Source of the DNA: JBKPCD01 sp046727175 | GTDB lineage: Bacteria; Acidobacteriota; Vicinamibacteria; Vicinamibacterales; 2-12-FULL-66-21 | Assembly: GCA_046727175.1 (NCBI GenBank) | Contig: JBKPCD010000003.1 | Span: forward strand, 6,616 to 70,615 | Direction: 5' to 3' | Length of the DNA stretch: 64,000 nucleotides | In this document: positions 50,758 through 61,188 of the stretch, piece after piece | Layout of the letters: the number at the start of each line of letters is the position of its first letter | How positions within the stretch are numbered: position 1 is the first letter of the stretch | Made by a program: the position numbers and the translations under genes | The notes under the pieces: model-generated | Seen by the model: the letters and a program-made list of their open reading frames with translations, nothing else | What the model was told of the DNA's origin: nothing | Database searches by the model: none

Positions 50758-52155
50758 ATGGAAGATACGAACAACGCGCAGAGCAGTGGTGAGCGTGTGC
50801 TCATCGTCGAGGATGATCCCGCAACGCGCAGCGGCCTCGCCGAGCTCGTTCAGGCCTGGGGATTCCAGACCGACGAAGCCAGCGATGGGGAGGACGCGAT
50901 GCGCAAGATCACCAGCTTTCGCCCAGCTATCGTGGTCAGCGATCTTGTCATGCCGCGGATGGGCGGACAGGATCTGCTGCGGGCACTCAAAGATCAGCTT
51001 TCGGACATCACCTTCATCCTGTTGACCGCGCAAGGGACTGTCGAGAGTGCAGTGGAAGCCATCAAGGACGGGGCGTACGACTACCTCAGCAAGCCCGTCG
51101 ATCCCCAGCGTCTCAAGATTCTCCTGCAGAAGGCGGTCGAGCGACAGGAGACGCTGCGTGAAGTCCGCCAGTTGCGTCGCCAACTCCGCGAGCAGGGGAG
51201 CTTCGGGCGTATCGTCGGCAGCAGTCCCGGGATTCGATCCGTCTATCGGGTCATCGAGCAGGCGGCGCCGACCGCGGCGTCCGTTCTCATCTGGGGCGAG
51301 TCGGGCACGGGGAAAGAACTGATTGCGCAAACGATCCACGAGCTCAGTCCGCGGGCGACGTTTCCGTTCGTGGCGATGAACTGCGCCGCGATTCCAGAGA
51401 CGCTGCTCGAGAGCGAAATCTTCGGGCACGAAAAGGGCGCGTTCACAGGCGCGCACGATCGCCGGACGGGCGTCTTCGAGCTCGCACACCGTGGCACGCT
51501 GTTCCTCGACGAGATCGCCGAGATGCAGCCGGCCACGCAGGTGAAGCTGCTCCGCGTGCTTCAGGAACGCACGTTCCGGCGGCTCGGTGGACGCCAGGAG
51601 CAATCCGTCGATGTCCGTGTCATCGCCGCAACGAACGTCGATCCTGCCGAAGCGGTTCGCAAGACGAAGCTTCGCGAAGATTTGTACTACCGCCTCAACG
51701 TGTTCGCGGTCGAACTGCCGCCGCTTCGCGCGCGGCGCGAGGACGTTCCGCTGCTCGTGCAGACGTTTCTCAACGAGTTCAACACACGGAACGGCAAGTC
51801 CGTGCGAGGAGTCGATCAGGAGGCGATGTACATCCTCGAGCGTTATCCGTGGCCCGGCAACATCCGCGAGCTGCGGAACGTCATCGAGCGCGCGACGATC
51901 CTCGCCGAAGGAGAATTCATCGAGCCGCGCCACCTGCCGCCAACGCTGGTCGCGCGCGGCGAGGAGACGCTGCCCACCGTCACGCTCGCGCCGGGGACGA
52001 CGGTCGACGAGGCCGAGCGCCGGCTGATCCTCCTCACGCTCGAGCACACCCGGAACAACAAGACGCGCGCCGCGGAGATCCTCGGCATCAGCCTGAAGAC
52101 GCTCCATAACAAGCTGAATCGCATGAAGGCGGAGACGGCGGGGTCGCGGACGTAG
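50758..52155 (+). CDS. NtrC-family sigma54-dependent response regulator
   Basis: The 465-residue activator has a receiver domain with D19-D20 and phosphoacceptor D62 (VVSDLVMPRMGG), conserved T in LLTAQGT and K in YLSKPVD. The AAA+ domain shows GESGTGKELIAQTIH, the sigma54 loop GAFTGA, LFLDEIAEM and REDLYYRLNVFAVELPPLR. A Fis-type helix-turn-helix ends it (NNKTRAAEILGISLKTLHNK). GGAGG lies about 22 bases before the ATG, a weak context. The histidine kinase at 52317 is the likely partner. The stop codon TAG lies within the first unit of a heptamer array. Confidence 0.93.
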   Translation: MEDTNNAQSSGERVLIVEDDPATRSGLAELVQAWGFQTDEASDGEDAMRKITSFRPAIVVSDLVMPRMGGQDLLRALKDQLSDITFILLTAQGTVESAVEAIKDGAYDYLSKPVDPQRLKILLQKAVERQETLREVRQLRRQLREQGSFGRIVGSSPGIRSVYRVIEQAAPTAASVLIWGESGTGKELIAQTIHELSPRATFPFVAMNCAAIPETLLESEIFGHEKGAFTGAHDRRTGVFELAHRGTLFLDEIAEMQPATQVKLLRVLQERTFRRLGGRQEQSVDVRVIAATNVDPAEAVRKTKLREDLYYRLNVFAVELPPLRARREDVPLLVQTFLNEFNTRNGKSVRGVDQEAMYILERYPWPGNIRELRNVIERATILAEGEFIEPRHLPPTLVARGEETLPTVTLAPGTTVDEAERRLILLTLEHTRNNKTRAAEILGISLKTLHNKLNRMKAETAGSRT

Positions 52156-52310
52156 GACGTAGGAGGTAGGAGACAGAAGGAAAGTCGAGGCTCCGGCTTC
52201 GACCCGACCTTCAGCACTGTACTCTCGAGCTGTGAGAGAATGCGCGGCGCGGAGCGGAGCGCCGCCACGATCATTCTCCTACCTCCTGACTTCTATCTCC
52301 GGACTCCTGA
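52152..52310. repeat. Inverted heptamer arrays between regulator and kinase genes
   Basis: GTAGGAC, GTAGGAG, GTAGGAG, ACAGAAG (52152-52179) face CTCCTAC, CTCCTGA, CTTCTAT, CTCCGGA, CTCCTGA (52276-52310). AGGAGGTAGGAGA (52161-52173) and TCTCCTACCTCCT (52275-52287) form a perfect 13-bp pair. The first unit includes the regulator's TAG stop; the last ends 6 bp before the kinase start. Confidence 0.75.
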
Positions 52311-52316
52311 CCACCA

Positions 52317-54173
52317 GTGAGCATCAAAGCCAAACAAGTCGCCGGCGTGGCCACGCTCGTCGTCATTGTGGTGCTGGCGATGAGCGCCTGGCACATGGTC
52401 ACGGTGATGAGGCTGCGCCTCGAGGAGACGCGCGGCGCCGCACAACTGCTCGCGGACGCGATCGTCCTGCGCGTCTCCGCCGTGGTCAGCGCGGGACCTG
52501 CCGATAACTACACGGCGCTTCGCGAAGATGGCGGGCTTCGATCGATTCTCGACTCCAGCATCACCTCGCATTCGTCGGGCACCTTGCTGTACGCGGCGGT
52601 CGTCGATCCCGAGGGGATTGCCATCGCGCACAGCTCGCCCGCGCTCGAGAACCAGCCCATGCCGGAGCACGAGGATTTCGGCAAGTTGGTCGAAGAAGAT
52701 CCGGTCAATCAGTTCAAGGCGGTGTTGTCCGAGCGGCAGTTCGAGTTGCCCCAGCCGATTCTCCGAGGCGAACAATCTTTCGCGATCATCCGGATTGGCG
52801 TGTCCACGCTGCTCGTCCGGGACGAGATCAACAAAGTGCTGTGGACGTCGGCACAGACGGCCCTTGCAGCGCTGCTCGTGTCGACGTTCGTCGCGGCGCT
52901 GCTCGCGCAGTGGATGTTGCGGCCGATTCACGTGATTCAGAGCGGCTTGAGCCGTCTCGGTCGGGGCGAGCTGGATGTCGCCCTCGATCTGCCTGGCGAG
53001 GAGTTCCGCGATCTCGGCACGTCGTTCGACGCAATCAGCGCGCAGCTCTCTGCGGTGCGAGCAAAACCGCTTTCCGCGGCCGCGACCGACTTCGAGTCGG
53101 TGATGGACAACCTCGAGGACGCGATGGCGCTGTTCTCACCGGAAGGACATCTGATTTTCTCGAATTCTTCGATGCGCGGCCTGTTGCCGACGCTCGCCCC
53201 GCGCGAGGGGCCCGCGGACTCCGGGCTGAACCAGATTCCCGAAGACAATCCCGTGCGTCAGCTGGTCGACCGTACGCTGGCCGGCCGCCGCTCACTGGGG
53301 CCGGTCTCGATCGCGCTGGGCGGGCATGCCGAAGACGGTGCGGATTCCGCCGAGCGCTTGCTGATGTGCCACGCAATCGAGGATACGGGCGGACGTTTTC
53401 TGGGCGCGATGCTCGTCGCCCGCAACCTCGGATATCTCAGTCACGTCCACTCCACGCTCAATTACTCGCGGAAGCTGGCGGCGCTCGGTCGGCTGATGGC
53501 TGGCGTGGCGCACGAGGTCAAGAACCCGCTCAACGCGATGACGATCCATCTCGAGCTGCTGAAGCAGAAGCTCGCAGCCGTCCGAGAGCCGATTACCGTT
53601 CCGGCCGGTGCAGGCGGTTCGCGCAGTCTCGATCTGACGAAGCACGTGAACATCATCTCCGACGAGATCAAGCGTCTCGACCAGGTCGTGGTCGGATTCC
53701 TGAAGTTCGCCCGGCCCGACGAGCTGAAGCTGCAGCCGGTGCAGCTCGCGACGGTCATCAGCGAAGTCACTTCGATGACGACGCCGGAGGCGGAGCGGCG
53801 GGGCGTCACGATCAAGGTCGATTGCCCGCCGACGCTGCCCGACATCAATGCCGACCCGGGCATGCTGCAGCAGGCGCTGCTGAACCTCGCGCTGAACGCG
53901 TGTCAGGCGATGCCGAACGGCGGTACGCTCCGGCTCGCGTGCCGGGCGGCGGCGCAGCGCCGCGTGGAGATCGACGTCGAGGATACGGGCGTCGGGATCG
54001 CTCCTGAGAATCTGAGCCGAATCTTCGATCTGTATTTTACGACCAAGGAGAAGGGCAGCGGGATCGGCCTCTCGATGGTGTATCGCATCGTCCAGCTCCA
54101 TGACGGCGAGGTGGAGGTCCAGTCGACGCCGGGTCGAGGCACGAGGTTCAGGCTGATCTTCCCGCAAGCTTGA
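52317..54173 (+). CDS. Membrane-bound HAMP-PAS histidine kinase
   Basis: The 618-residue kinase starts at GTG 52317. Membrane helices lie at about 8-30 and 178-200 (ALAALLVSTFVAALLAQWML), enclosing a periplasmic sensor domain of about 150 residues. A HAMP linker follows (RPIHVIQSGLSRLGRGELDV), then a PAS domain (VMDNLEDAMALFSPEGHLIF), HisKA with His in GVAHEVKNPLNAM and HATPase_c (NLALNACQAMPNGG, EDTGVGI, GSGIGLSMVYRI). It is paired with the NtrC regulator 162 bp upstream. The periplasmic ligand is unknown. The heptamer array sits where the ribosome-binding site should be. Confidence 0.92.
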   Translation: MSIKAKQVAGVATLVVIVVLAMSAWHMVTVMRLRLEETRGAAQLLADAIVLRVSAVVSAGPADNYTALREDGGLRSILDSSITSHSSGTLLYAAVVDPEGIAIAHSSPALENQPMPEHEDFGKLVEEDPVNQFKAVLSERQFELPQPILRGEQSFAIIRIGVSTLLVRDEINKVLWTSAQTALAALLVSTFVAALLAQWMLRPIHVIQSGLSRLGRGELDVALDLPGEEFRDLGTSFDAISAQLSAVRAKPLSAAATDFESVMDNLEDAMALFSPEGHLIFSNSSMRGLLPTLAPREGPADSGLNQIPEDNPVRQLVDRTLAGRRSLGPVSIALGGHAEDGADSAERLLMCHAIEDTGGRFLGAMLVARNLGYLSHVHSTLNYSRKLAALGRLMAGVAHEVKNPLNAMTIHLELLKQKLAAVREPITVPAGAGGSRSLDLTKHVNIISDEIKRLDQVVVGFLKFARPDELKLQPVQLATVISEVTSMTTPEAERRGVTIKVDCPPTLPDINADPGMLQQALLNLALNACQAMPNGGTLRLACRAAAQRRVEIDVEDTGVGIAPENLSRIFDLYFTTKEKGSGIGLSMVYRIVQLHDGEVEVQSTPGRGTRFRLIFPQA

Positions 54174-54190
54174 TCGCGGTGATTGACGTC

Positions 54191-54218
54191 AGAAGCTAGA
54201 AGCTGGAAGCTAGAAGTG
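54191..54218 (+). repeat. Heptamer array after the membrane kinase gene
   Basis: AGAAGCT, AGAAGCT, GGAAGCT, AGAAGTG are contiguous. They begin 17 bp after the kinase stop. Confidence 0.6.
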
Positions 54219-54232
54219 AATCTTCATTGTGA

Positions 54233-54339
54233 ACGAGCGCGCCAACGGCGCGCCCGCCGGAGCGGAGCGGGCGAACGGGTCCCCGCGAGCGACGGCGAAA
54301 GGGGGGTTCGGCGGGACGAAGTCCACCGATTGAAAATGA
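54233..54339. repeat. Second copy of the hairpin element seen at 29197
   Basis: GCGCGCC and GGCGCGCCC near 54237-54254 are followed by a G-run core at 54301-54324 that differs from 29280-29304 by one missing base and two substitutions. The tail GAAAATGA contains the lipoprotein ATG at 54336. Confidence 0.6.
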
Positions 54340-54893
54340 AGGTCGTCCTCCTCGCGCTGCTCGTTCTGCCGATTGGCGCGTGTGCGTCCGCGAAGGCGAA
54401 GGCGCCGGAAGTGCGAGTTCCGCTCGACGTGCCACCGCCACCGCCGCGTGTGATCGAGCCGTTGCCCTCGACCGAGCCAGCGATCGAACCGGTCGCCGAA
54501 CTGCCGCCGCCAACGACCTCGACGTCGCGCCCGCGCCCGACGAGAGAGCTGAACCGGACGGAGCCGCCGAAGCCCGAGACCAAGCCCGAAACGACGCCCA
54601 CAGATCCTGCCGCGACAGCACCGGCGCCGGCAGCACCGCCCGTCCCGCCGCTGCGGACGCCAGGGTCCGCAGAGGGGCCCGCAGCGACCAAACAGGTTCG
54701 CGAGGCGCTCGATCGGGCCAAGCAGCTGCTGAATTCGATCGACGAGCGCACCCTCAATGGCGACCGTCTGGCCAATTACCAGCAGGCCAGGCTGTACGTG
54801 CAGCAGTCGGAAGACGCGCTGAAGAACAACAACATCATTCAGGCGCAGCGCCTCGCCGACCGCGCCGAACAGATCGCCGGAAAACTTCGCTGA
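54336..54893 (+). CDS. Pro-rich lipoprotein with C-terminal helical domain
   Basis: ATG 54336 is chosen because it yields a lipoprotein signal (MKVVLLALLVLPIGAC); the frame upstream (54183) only translates repeats. The 185-residue protein has a lipidated cysteine at about 16, a Pro/Thr/Glu-rich region at 24-115, and a helical C-terminal part (about 118-185) with QVREALDRAKQLLNSIDERT and ALKNNNIIQAQRLADRAEQI, TPR-like in pattern. Likely a periplasmic or outer-membrane-anchored spacer protein. It is 162 bp after the kinase gene. The function is unknown. Confidence 0.8.
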   Translation: MKVVLLALLVLPIGACASAKAKAPEVRVPLDVPPPPPRVIEPLPSTEPAIEPVAELPPPTTSTSRPRPTRELNRTEPPKPETKPETTPTDPAATAPAPAAPPVPPLRTPGSAEGPAATKQVREALDRAKQLLNSIDERTLNGDRLANYQQARLYVQQSEDALKNNNIIQAQRLADRAEQIAGKLR

Positions 54894-54927
54894 GCTCGAT
54901 CGACGGGGGATCGACGGGGACAGCCAC

Positions 54928-54969
54928 AAGTGCCAGCCGCGAAGTGCCAGCCACGAGTGCCAGCCTGGA
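54928..54969. repeat. AAGTGCC-AGCC array in the nrdJ upstream gap
   Basis: AAGTGCC, AGCCGCG, AAGTGCC, AGCCACG, AGTGCCA, GCCTGGA are contiguous, a 14-bp repeat made of two heptamers. It opens the 435-bp gap 54894-55328; a 12-bp near-repeat of GATCGACGGGG just precedes it (54897-54921). Confidence 0.6.
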
Positions 54970-55024
54970 ATCGGGCGGAAATCCAGTCGAAATGTCCACA
55001 TCTTGCGCCTGCCCTAAAAATCCC

Positions 55025-55077
55025 ACACAATATGTGGTGGATCTGGTCTTGACAATGGCGTGAACAAGGCCCATATT
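55025..55077 (+). promoter_or_regulatory. nrdJ promoter with NrdR-like box
   Basis: TTGACA (55049-55054) and CATATT (55072-55077) are 17 bp apart, a near-consensus promoter. ACACAATATGTGGT (55025-55038) just upstream resembles the NrdR repressor box, and CCCATATTGGT over the -10 could be a second, weaker site about four helical turns away. Transcription would start near 55084, leaving a leader of about 245 nt before ATG 55329. Confidence 0.5.
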
Positions 55078-55328
55078 GGTCCCCGCCTTCAGCCACATGA
55101 AGACATGCGGGCTTCGGCGAGGCGCACCAGACGGCGAGACTTCCCAGCCCCGCCACGCCAGCTGAGCACTTGTCAGTCGCGGATCCGAAGTGTGCAGTCG
55201 CGCGGCGCACCTCGACTCGCGATCGACCTCAGCCGGTACGTCTGACGCGCGTTTTCCAGCGACAGATTGGTTTCCGGGTCGCCGGCCTGGGGCAGGGTCG
55301 AGGACTCAGCGTTTTGGGGGGAGGGACG

Positions 55329-58115
<2,787 letters not shown>

Positions 58116-58136
58116 CCCAGAGATGCGCGTAACGTT

Positions 58137-58203
58137 GTAGCGTCCGGCTTTAGCCGGACCAGAGAGGCTCTGCCCAGAAGTTAGCGTCCGGCTGAAGCCG
58201 GAC
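58137..58203. repeat. REP-like palindrome doublet after nrdJ
   Basis: GTAG (58137-58140) precedes GTCCGGCT and AGCCGGAC around TT (58142-58159). A second copy around GA lies at 58186-58203, preceded by TTAG. A small AGAGG/CTCT pair lies between them. Confidence 0.85.
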
Positions 58204-58217
58204 CCTACCTCCAAGTC

Positions 58218-58517
58218 TCAGGCGACGCGCCGGGGTTTGTCCCCAGACGCGTCGTTGGCCGTGCGGAGTTGGTTGTCCACGCCGGAGGCGCCCAGCGCCC
58301 GGGCGATGATATCGGCCCGCCGTCGTTCCACGGGCGAACGGACGACTCCCTTGAGCGTCACGTGACCGTCGTTCACCTCGACGTGGATGATCGCCCGGTT
58401 CTTGCCTGATCCGGTCCAAAACGAGGGATCCTCGTCGATCTGCTCGGTAATCACCTGCTGTAGCTGATCGTCATCGAGCAAGCCGTCCTTGGCTCGGCGG
58501 ATAATCTCTGCTCGCAT
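58218..58517 (-). CDS. BON-domain protein
   Basis: ATG 58517 is preferred over 58532 because AGGGAGAT lies seven bases before it. The 99-residue protein has no signal peptide. One BON domain spans about 40-95 (IHVEVNDGHVTLKGVVRSPV, then RRRADIIARALGASGVDNQL), the fold that binds phospholipid or attaches proteins to membranes. The N-terminal 35 residues are helical and acidic. It is convergent with nrdJ, separated by the REP-like doublet. The role is unknown; osmotic or envelope stress is usual for BON proteins. Confidence 0.88.
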   Translation of the reverse strand: MRAEIIRRAKDGLLDDDQLQQVITEQIDEDPSFWTGSGKNRAIIHVEVNDGHVTLKGVVRSPVERRRADIIARALGASGVDNQLRTANDASGDKPRRVA

Positions 58518-58656
58518 ATATCTCCCTGACAAGACACTACACCTTTCTCTACTGATTTAGACGCCCGGATGTTTCACTGGGACCCCATATCGTGTGAACT
58601 TTCGAGCGTTTTGGACGTCCCTACGGCGGGCATGTAATCGAGACACTGGGGAGCCT

Positions 58657-59010
58657 GTGGCCGACCAGGAGCCGACCCGTTCCGATGACCTGGCGCTCCT
58701 TCTGCTGGTCCTGCGGTGCCAGGCCGGTGACGGGCCTCCTTTGCGGAGCTCATGCGCCGGTTTGGCAACCGGACGCTTGGGTACTTGCGAGGGTTGATTG
58801 GAAACGCCGCCGAAGACCTGCAGCAGGGCGTCTGGCTTGCGGTCTATCGGAGCATCAGCGCGCTGAGCAACCCGCGCGCCTTTCGCACGTGGCTCTTTCG
58901 GACGACGCGGCACCGGGCGATCGACTTCCTGCGAATGCTGCTCTTTGCGACCCGAGGAAGCAGCGCGGGAGTTCGTGGAGCGATATCGCTGAGACGATCG
59001 CAATCCGAGG
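58657..59010 (+). pseudogene. Decayed ECF sigma factor gene
   Basis: GTG 58657 (after GGGGAG) opens a frame reading ADQEPTRSDDLALLLLVLRC, a typical ECF start. At about 58730 the reading shifts: the continuation FAELMRRFGNRTLGYLRGLI is in another frame, as if one G were lost from GACGGGCC. The second frame gives a good region 2 (EDLQQGVWLAVYRSISALSN, then PRAFRTWLFRTTRHRAIDFL) and then degenerates after IDFLR near 58935. Region 4 is not found in any frame. Two lesions and the missing C-terminus support a pseudogene. Confidence 0.7.
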
Positions 59011-59214
59011 TCCTCTGTGGAAACGGGCTGGGTGACATCACAGGCAGAACGTCATTTTTGCGACGCGGCTGCCGCTTTCGTCAGTCCTGGCTGCGGACGG
59101 AACCGCTGTCACTCAATTAAGTCCCTGGAGAGGAGTTAGTTACCTGTTGCGTCCTGTTTCGCTGGCGTGGCAGCCTCTTTGCCTTTCGGCGAGGGCATGA
59201 ACTCAGGGGGGACA

Positions 59215-59625
59215 ATGATCCGAGCAGTTTGTGCCGTGCTGGCGTTCGTTGCACTGACGTCCATCGACACCGTGGCGGCCGACAAGCAGCCGAAAGGAAA
59301 GCACAAGGCCGGATGGCAGCCAACGAGCGAGCGAGAGAGCACCGGCGTCAGCGTGGATGTTCATTTCTCGTCGGGTGACGTGCGAATGATCAGGGAACAC
59401 TATGCGCCGCAATACCGCGGCCTTCCGCCCGGTCTGCAAAAGAAGCTGCAGCGGGGAGGACAACTTCCTCCGGGATGGCGAAAGAAGATGGAACCATTCC
59501 CCCCAGTCCTCGAGGGACGTCTGACCGAGCTCCCTCGCGATTATCAGCGCGGTGTCATCGACGGACATGCCGTCATCTACAGGCCGCGGTCACAGACAAT
59601 CATCGACGTCACTGTTCTGTTCTGA
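59215..59625 (+). CDS. Small secreted protein, RcnB/CigR-like tail
   Basis: ATG 59215 has a strong AGGGGGG four bases before it, so it is preferred to 59167 or 59197. The 136-residue protein has a signal peptide (VCAVLAFVALTSIDTVAA). The mature part contains REHYAPQYRGLPPGLQKKLQ and LPPGWRKKMEPFPPVLEGRL, and ends DGHAVIYRPRSQTIIDVTVL, a pattern reminiscent of RcnB/CigR-type periplasmic proteins. That assignment is tentative. The next gene starts inside its stop (TGATG), so the two are co-translated. Confidence 0.75.
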   Translation: MIRAVCAVLAFVALTSIDTVAADKQPKGKHKAGWQPTSERESTGVSVDVHFSSGDVRMIREHYAPQYRGLPPGLQKKLQRGGQLPPGWRKKMEPFPPVLEGRLTELPRDYQRGVIDGHAVIYRPRSQTIIDVTVLF

Positions 59626-60557
59626 TGAAGCACCTCGTTGTCGCGCTCGTGGCTTTCGTCGCGGCCCTGGTCGCGTCAGGGACCGCCGCCGGCCAGCCAG
59701 TGCGCGTACCCGGTACTCGCGTGAGTCTGGAAGCGCCGGACGGATTCTCACCCGCGAAGCAGTTCCCCGGATTCGAGAACGTGGCGCTCCGGGCCGCGCT
59801 CATGGTGACGGAGCTGCCGGGGCCGGCGGCGGAGATGCGACGAGGAATGACCAAGAGCGCTCTTGCAAGCAGAGGGATGACCCTCGTCAGCTCGAGCAGC
59901 GTTGCTGTTGGCGGGAGCCAGGGTTCGCTGCTCTACGTGAGACAGAGCACGCCTGCGGGTGAGGTATCGAAGTGGATGCTCATCACGGGCGATCAGACGA
60001 CCACCATGATTGTCGGTTCGTTCCCGACGACCGCAGAACGTGAGCTGAGCGACACCATCAGACGGTCGCTCCTCAGCGTGACGGTCACTGTGGAAAGCGC
60101 TCCTGATCCGTTCGAGGGTCTGACGTTCCGGGTGACGCCCACACGCCGGCTCAGAATCGCCGGTCGCATGAGCAGTATGTTGGTGCTTTCGGAGTCGGGC
60201 ACCCTTTCTCCGGCGGATCCCGACGTCGGGTTCTACATTGTCGGGCACTCGATGGGGGCGGCGAAGATGGAGGGTCTCCAGTCGTTCTCCGAGGCGCGCG
60301 CCCGACAGACCACCCACACGACGGACATCAGGAACATCACGGGGCGGTCGATCACTCTCGACGCGCTTCCTGCGTACGAGCTGCAGGCGGATGCCACGGA
60401 CCCCGGCTCAGGCCGTGTGATGAAAATGTACCAGGTGATCGGCGTCGACGATGATGGCTACGTCATCATTCAGGGTTTCGTCAGCGCGAGACGGTCGGCG
60501 GAGGTACTTCCCGAGTTCAAGAAGGTGACCGCGACCTTTCAACGGTCGCCTCGCTGA
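59625..60557 (+). CDS. Secreted protein of unknown function
   Basis: ATG 59625 overlaps the upstream TGA by one base. The 310-residue protein has a signal peptide (VVALVAFVAALVASGTAAGQ). The mature part opens RVPGTRVSLEAPDGFSPAKQ and FPGFENVALRAALMVTELPG, a layout like proteins that bind outer-membrane lipids or act as periplasmic PsbP/DUF1795-like beta sandwiches. Two similar halves may be present (about 25-155 and 160-310), each beginning with a V/T-rich segment near PTRRLR or PGTRVS. I do not recognise it with confidence. It is the last of a two-gene unit. Confidence 0.72.
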   Translation: MKHLVVALVAFVAALVASGTAAGQPVRVPGTRVSLEAPDGFSPAKQFPGFENVALRAALMVTELPGPAAEMRRGMTKSALASRGMTLVSSSSVAVGGSQGSLLYVRQSTPAGEVSKWMLITGDQTTTMIVGSFPTTAERELSDTIRRSLLSVTVTVESAPDPFEGLTFRVTPTRRLRIAGRMSSMLVLSESGTLSPADPDVGFYIVGHSMGAAKMEGLQSFSEARARQTTHTTDIRNITGRSITLDALPAYELQADATDPGSGRVMKMYQVIGVDDDGYVIIQGFVSARRSAEVLPEFKKVTATFQRSPR

Positions 60558-60645
60558 CCCACCATCCCGCGCACCTTGTCTTTCGGGACCCCAGCGCGTA
60601 ATCTGCGATACTCCGGCAGACGCGAGAGGGTCGGGTGACAGGCTT

Positions 60646-61188
60646 ATGAACGGCGAGCAGGCTCAGGCGCGTAGCGCGCATGTTCGGACGCACGGCCTGA
60701 CGCACGTGGCGATTGCCGTCCGTGATCCGCAGCGGTCGCTGCGCTTCTATCGCGCCGTCCTTGGCGTTATCCCGGTATACGAGCGTGAGGACTTCGTCCA
60801 GGCGCAGACACCGGGCAGCCGTGACGTCCTCGTCTTCGAGCGTCGGCCGCGCCACGCGGGCCGCATCGGCGGCATCGCGCACTTCGGATTCCGACTGCGG
60901 CGGGCGGCCGACATCGCTCGCGCGCGGGCAGCGGTCACGGCGGCGGGCGGGAAGATTCACGATACGGGCGAGTTCGTTCCGGGCGAGCCGTACGTCTTCT
61001 TTCGCGACCCTGACGGCTACGAAGTCGAGATCTGGTACGAGCTGCCGACGCCAGTTGATCCGCGCCGCGAACGGAGTGGCGCGAGCCGAGAACCGCTCGC
61101 GAAACGAAGTGAGCGTGGCCGGGGAGAGCGCCCGCCGCCATTGAAGCAACGACGAACACGGCGTCGGAATCGGCGGATCGCTACTTGA
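60646..61188 (+). CDS. VOC-superfamily (glyoxalase/dioxygenase) protein
   Basis: The 180-residue protein has one vicinal-oxygen-chelate domain (15-130): LTHVAIAVRDPQRSLRFYRA, a metal-ligand His at the start, IAHFGFRLR with a second His, and FFRDPDGYEVEIWYELPTP with the closing glutamate. Two modules of beta-alpha-beta-beta-beta are visible. Possible roles include glyoxalase, fosfomycin-type thiol transferase or extradiol dioxygenase. The last 45 residues are Arg/Glu-rich and low complexity, encoded by a region with hairpins such as GCTC and GAGC around GCGAAACGAAGT. The end overlaps the convergent sulfatase by 8 bp. Confidence 0.85.
   Translation: MNGEQAQARSAHVRTHGLTHVAIAVRDPQRSLRFYRAVLGVIPVYEREDFVQAQTPGSRDVLVFERRPRHAGRIGGIAHFGFRLRRAADIARARAAVTAAGGKIHDTGEFVPGEPYVFFRDPDGYEVEIWYELPTPVDPRRERSGASREPLAKRSERGRGERPPPLKQRRTRRRNRRIAT

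Noticed and set aside
50700..50760. Sigma54 promoter upstream of the NtrC gene
   Set aside because: TGGCAG is followed by bases that lack the GC of the -12 element.
54183..54335. N-terminal extension of the Pro-rich lipoprotein
   Set aside because: It would translate a heptamer array and a hairpin element and would bury the lipoprotein signal.
55084..55328. Cobalamin riboswitch in the nrdJ leader
   Set aside because: No B12-box or matching conserved core could be found by eye; an Infernal search would be needed to decide.
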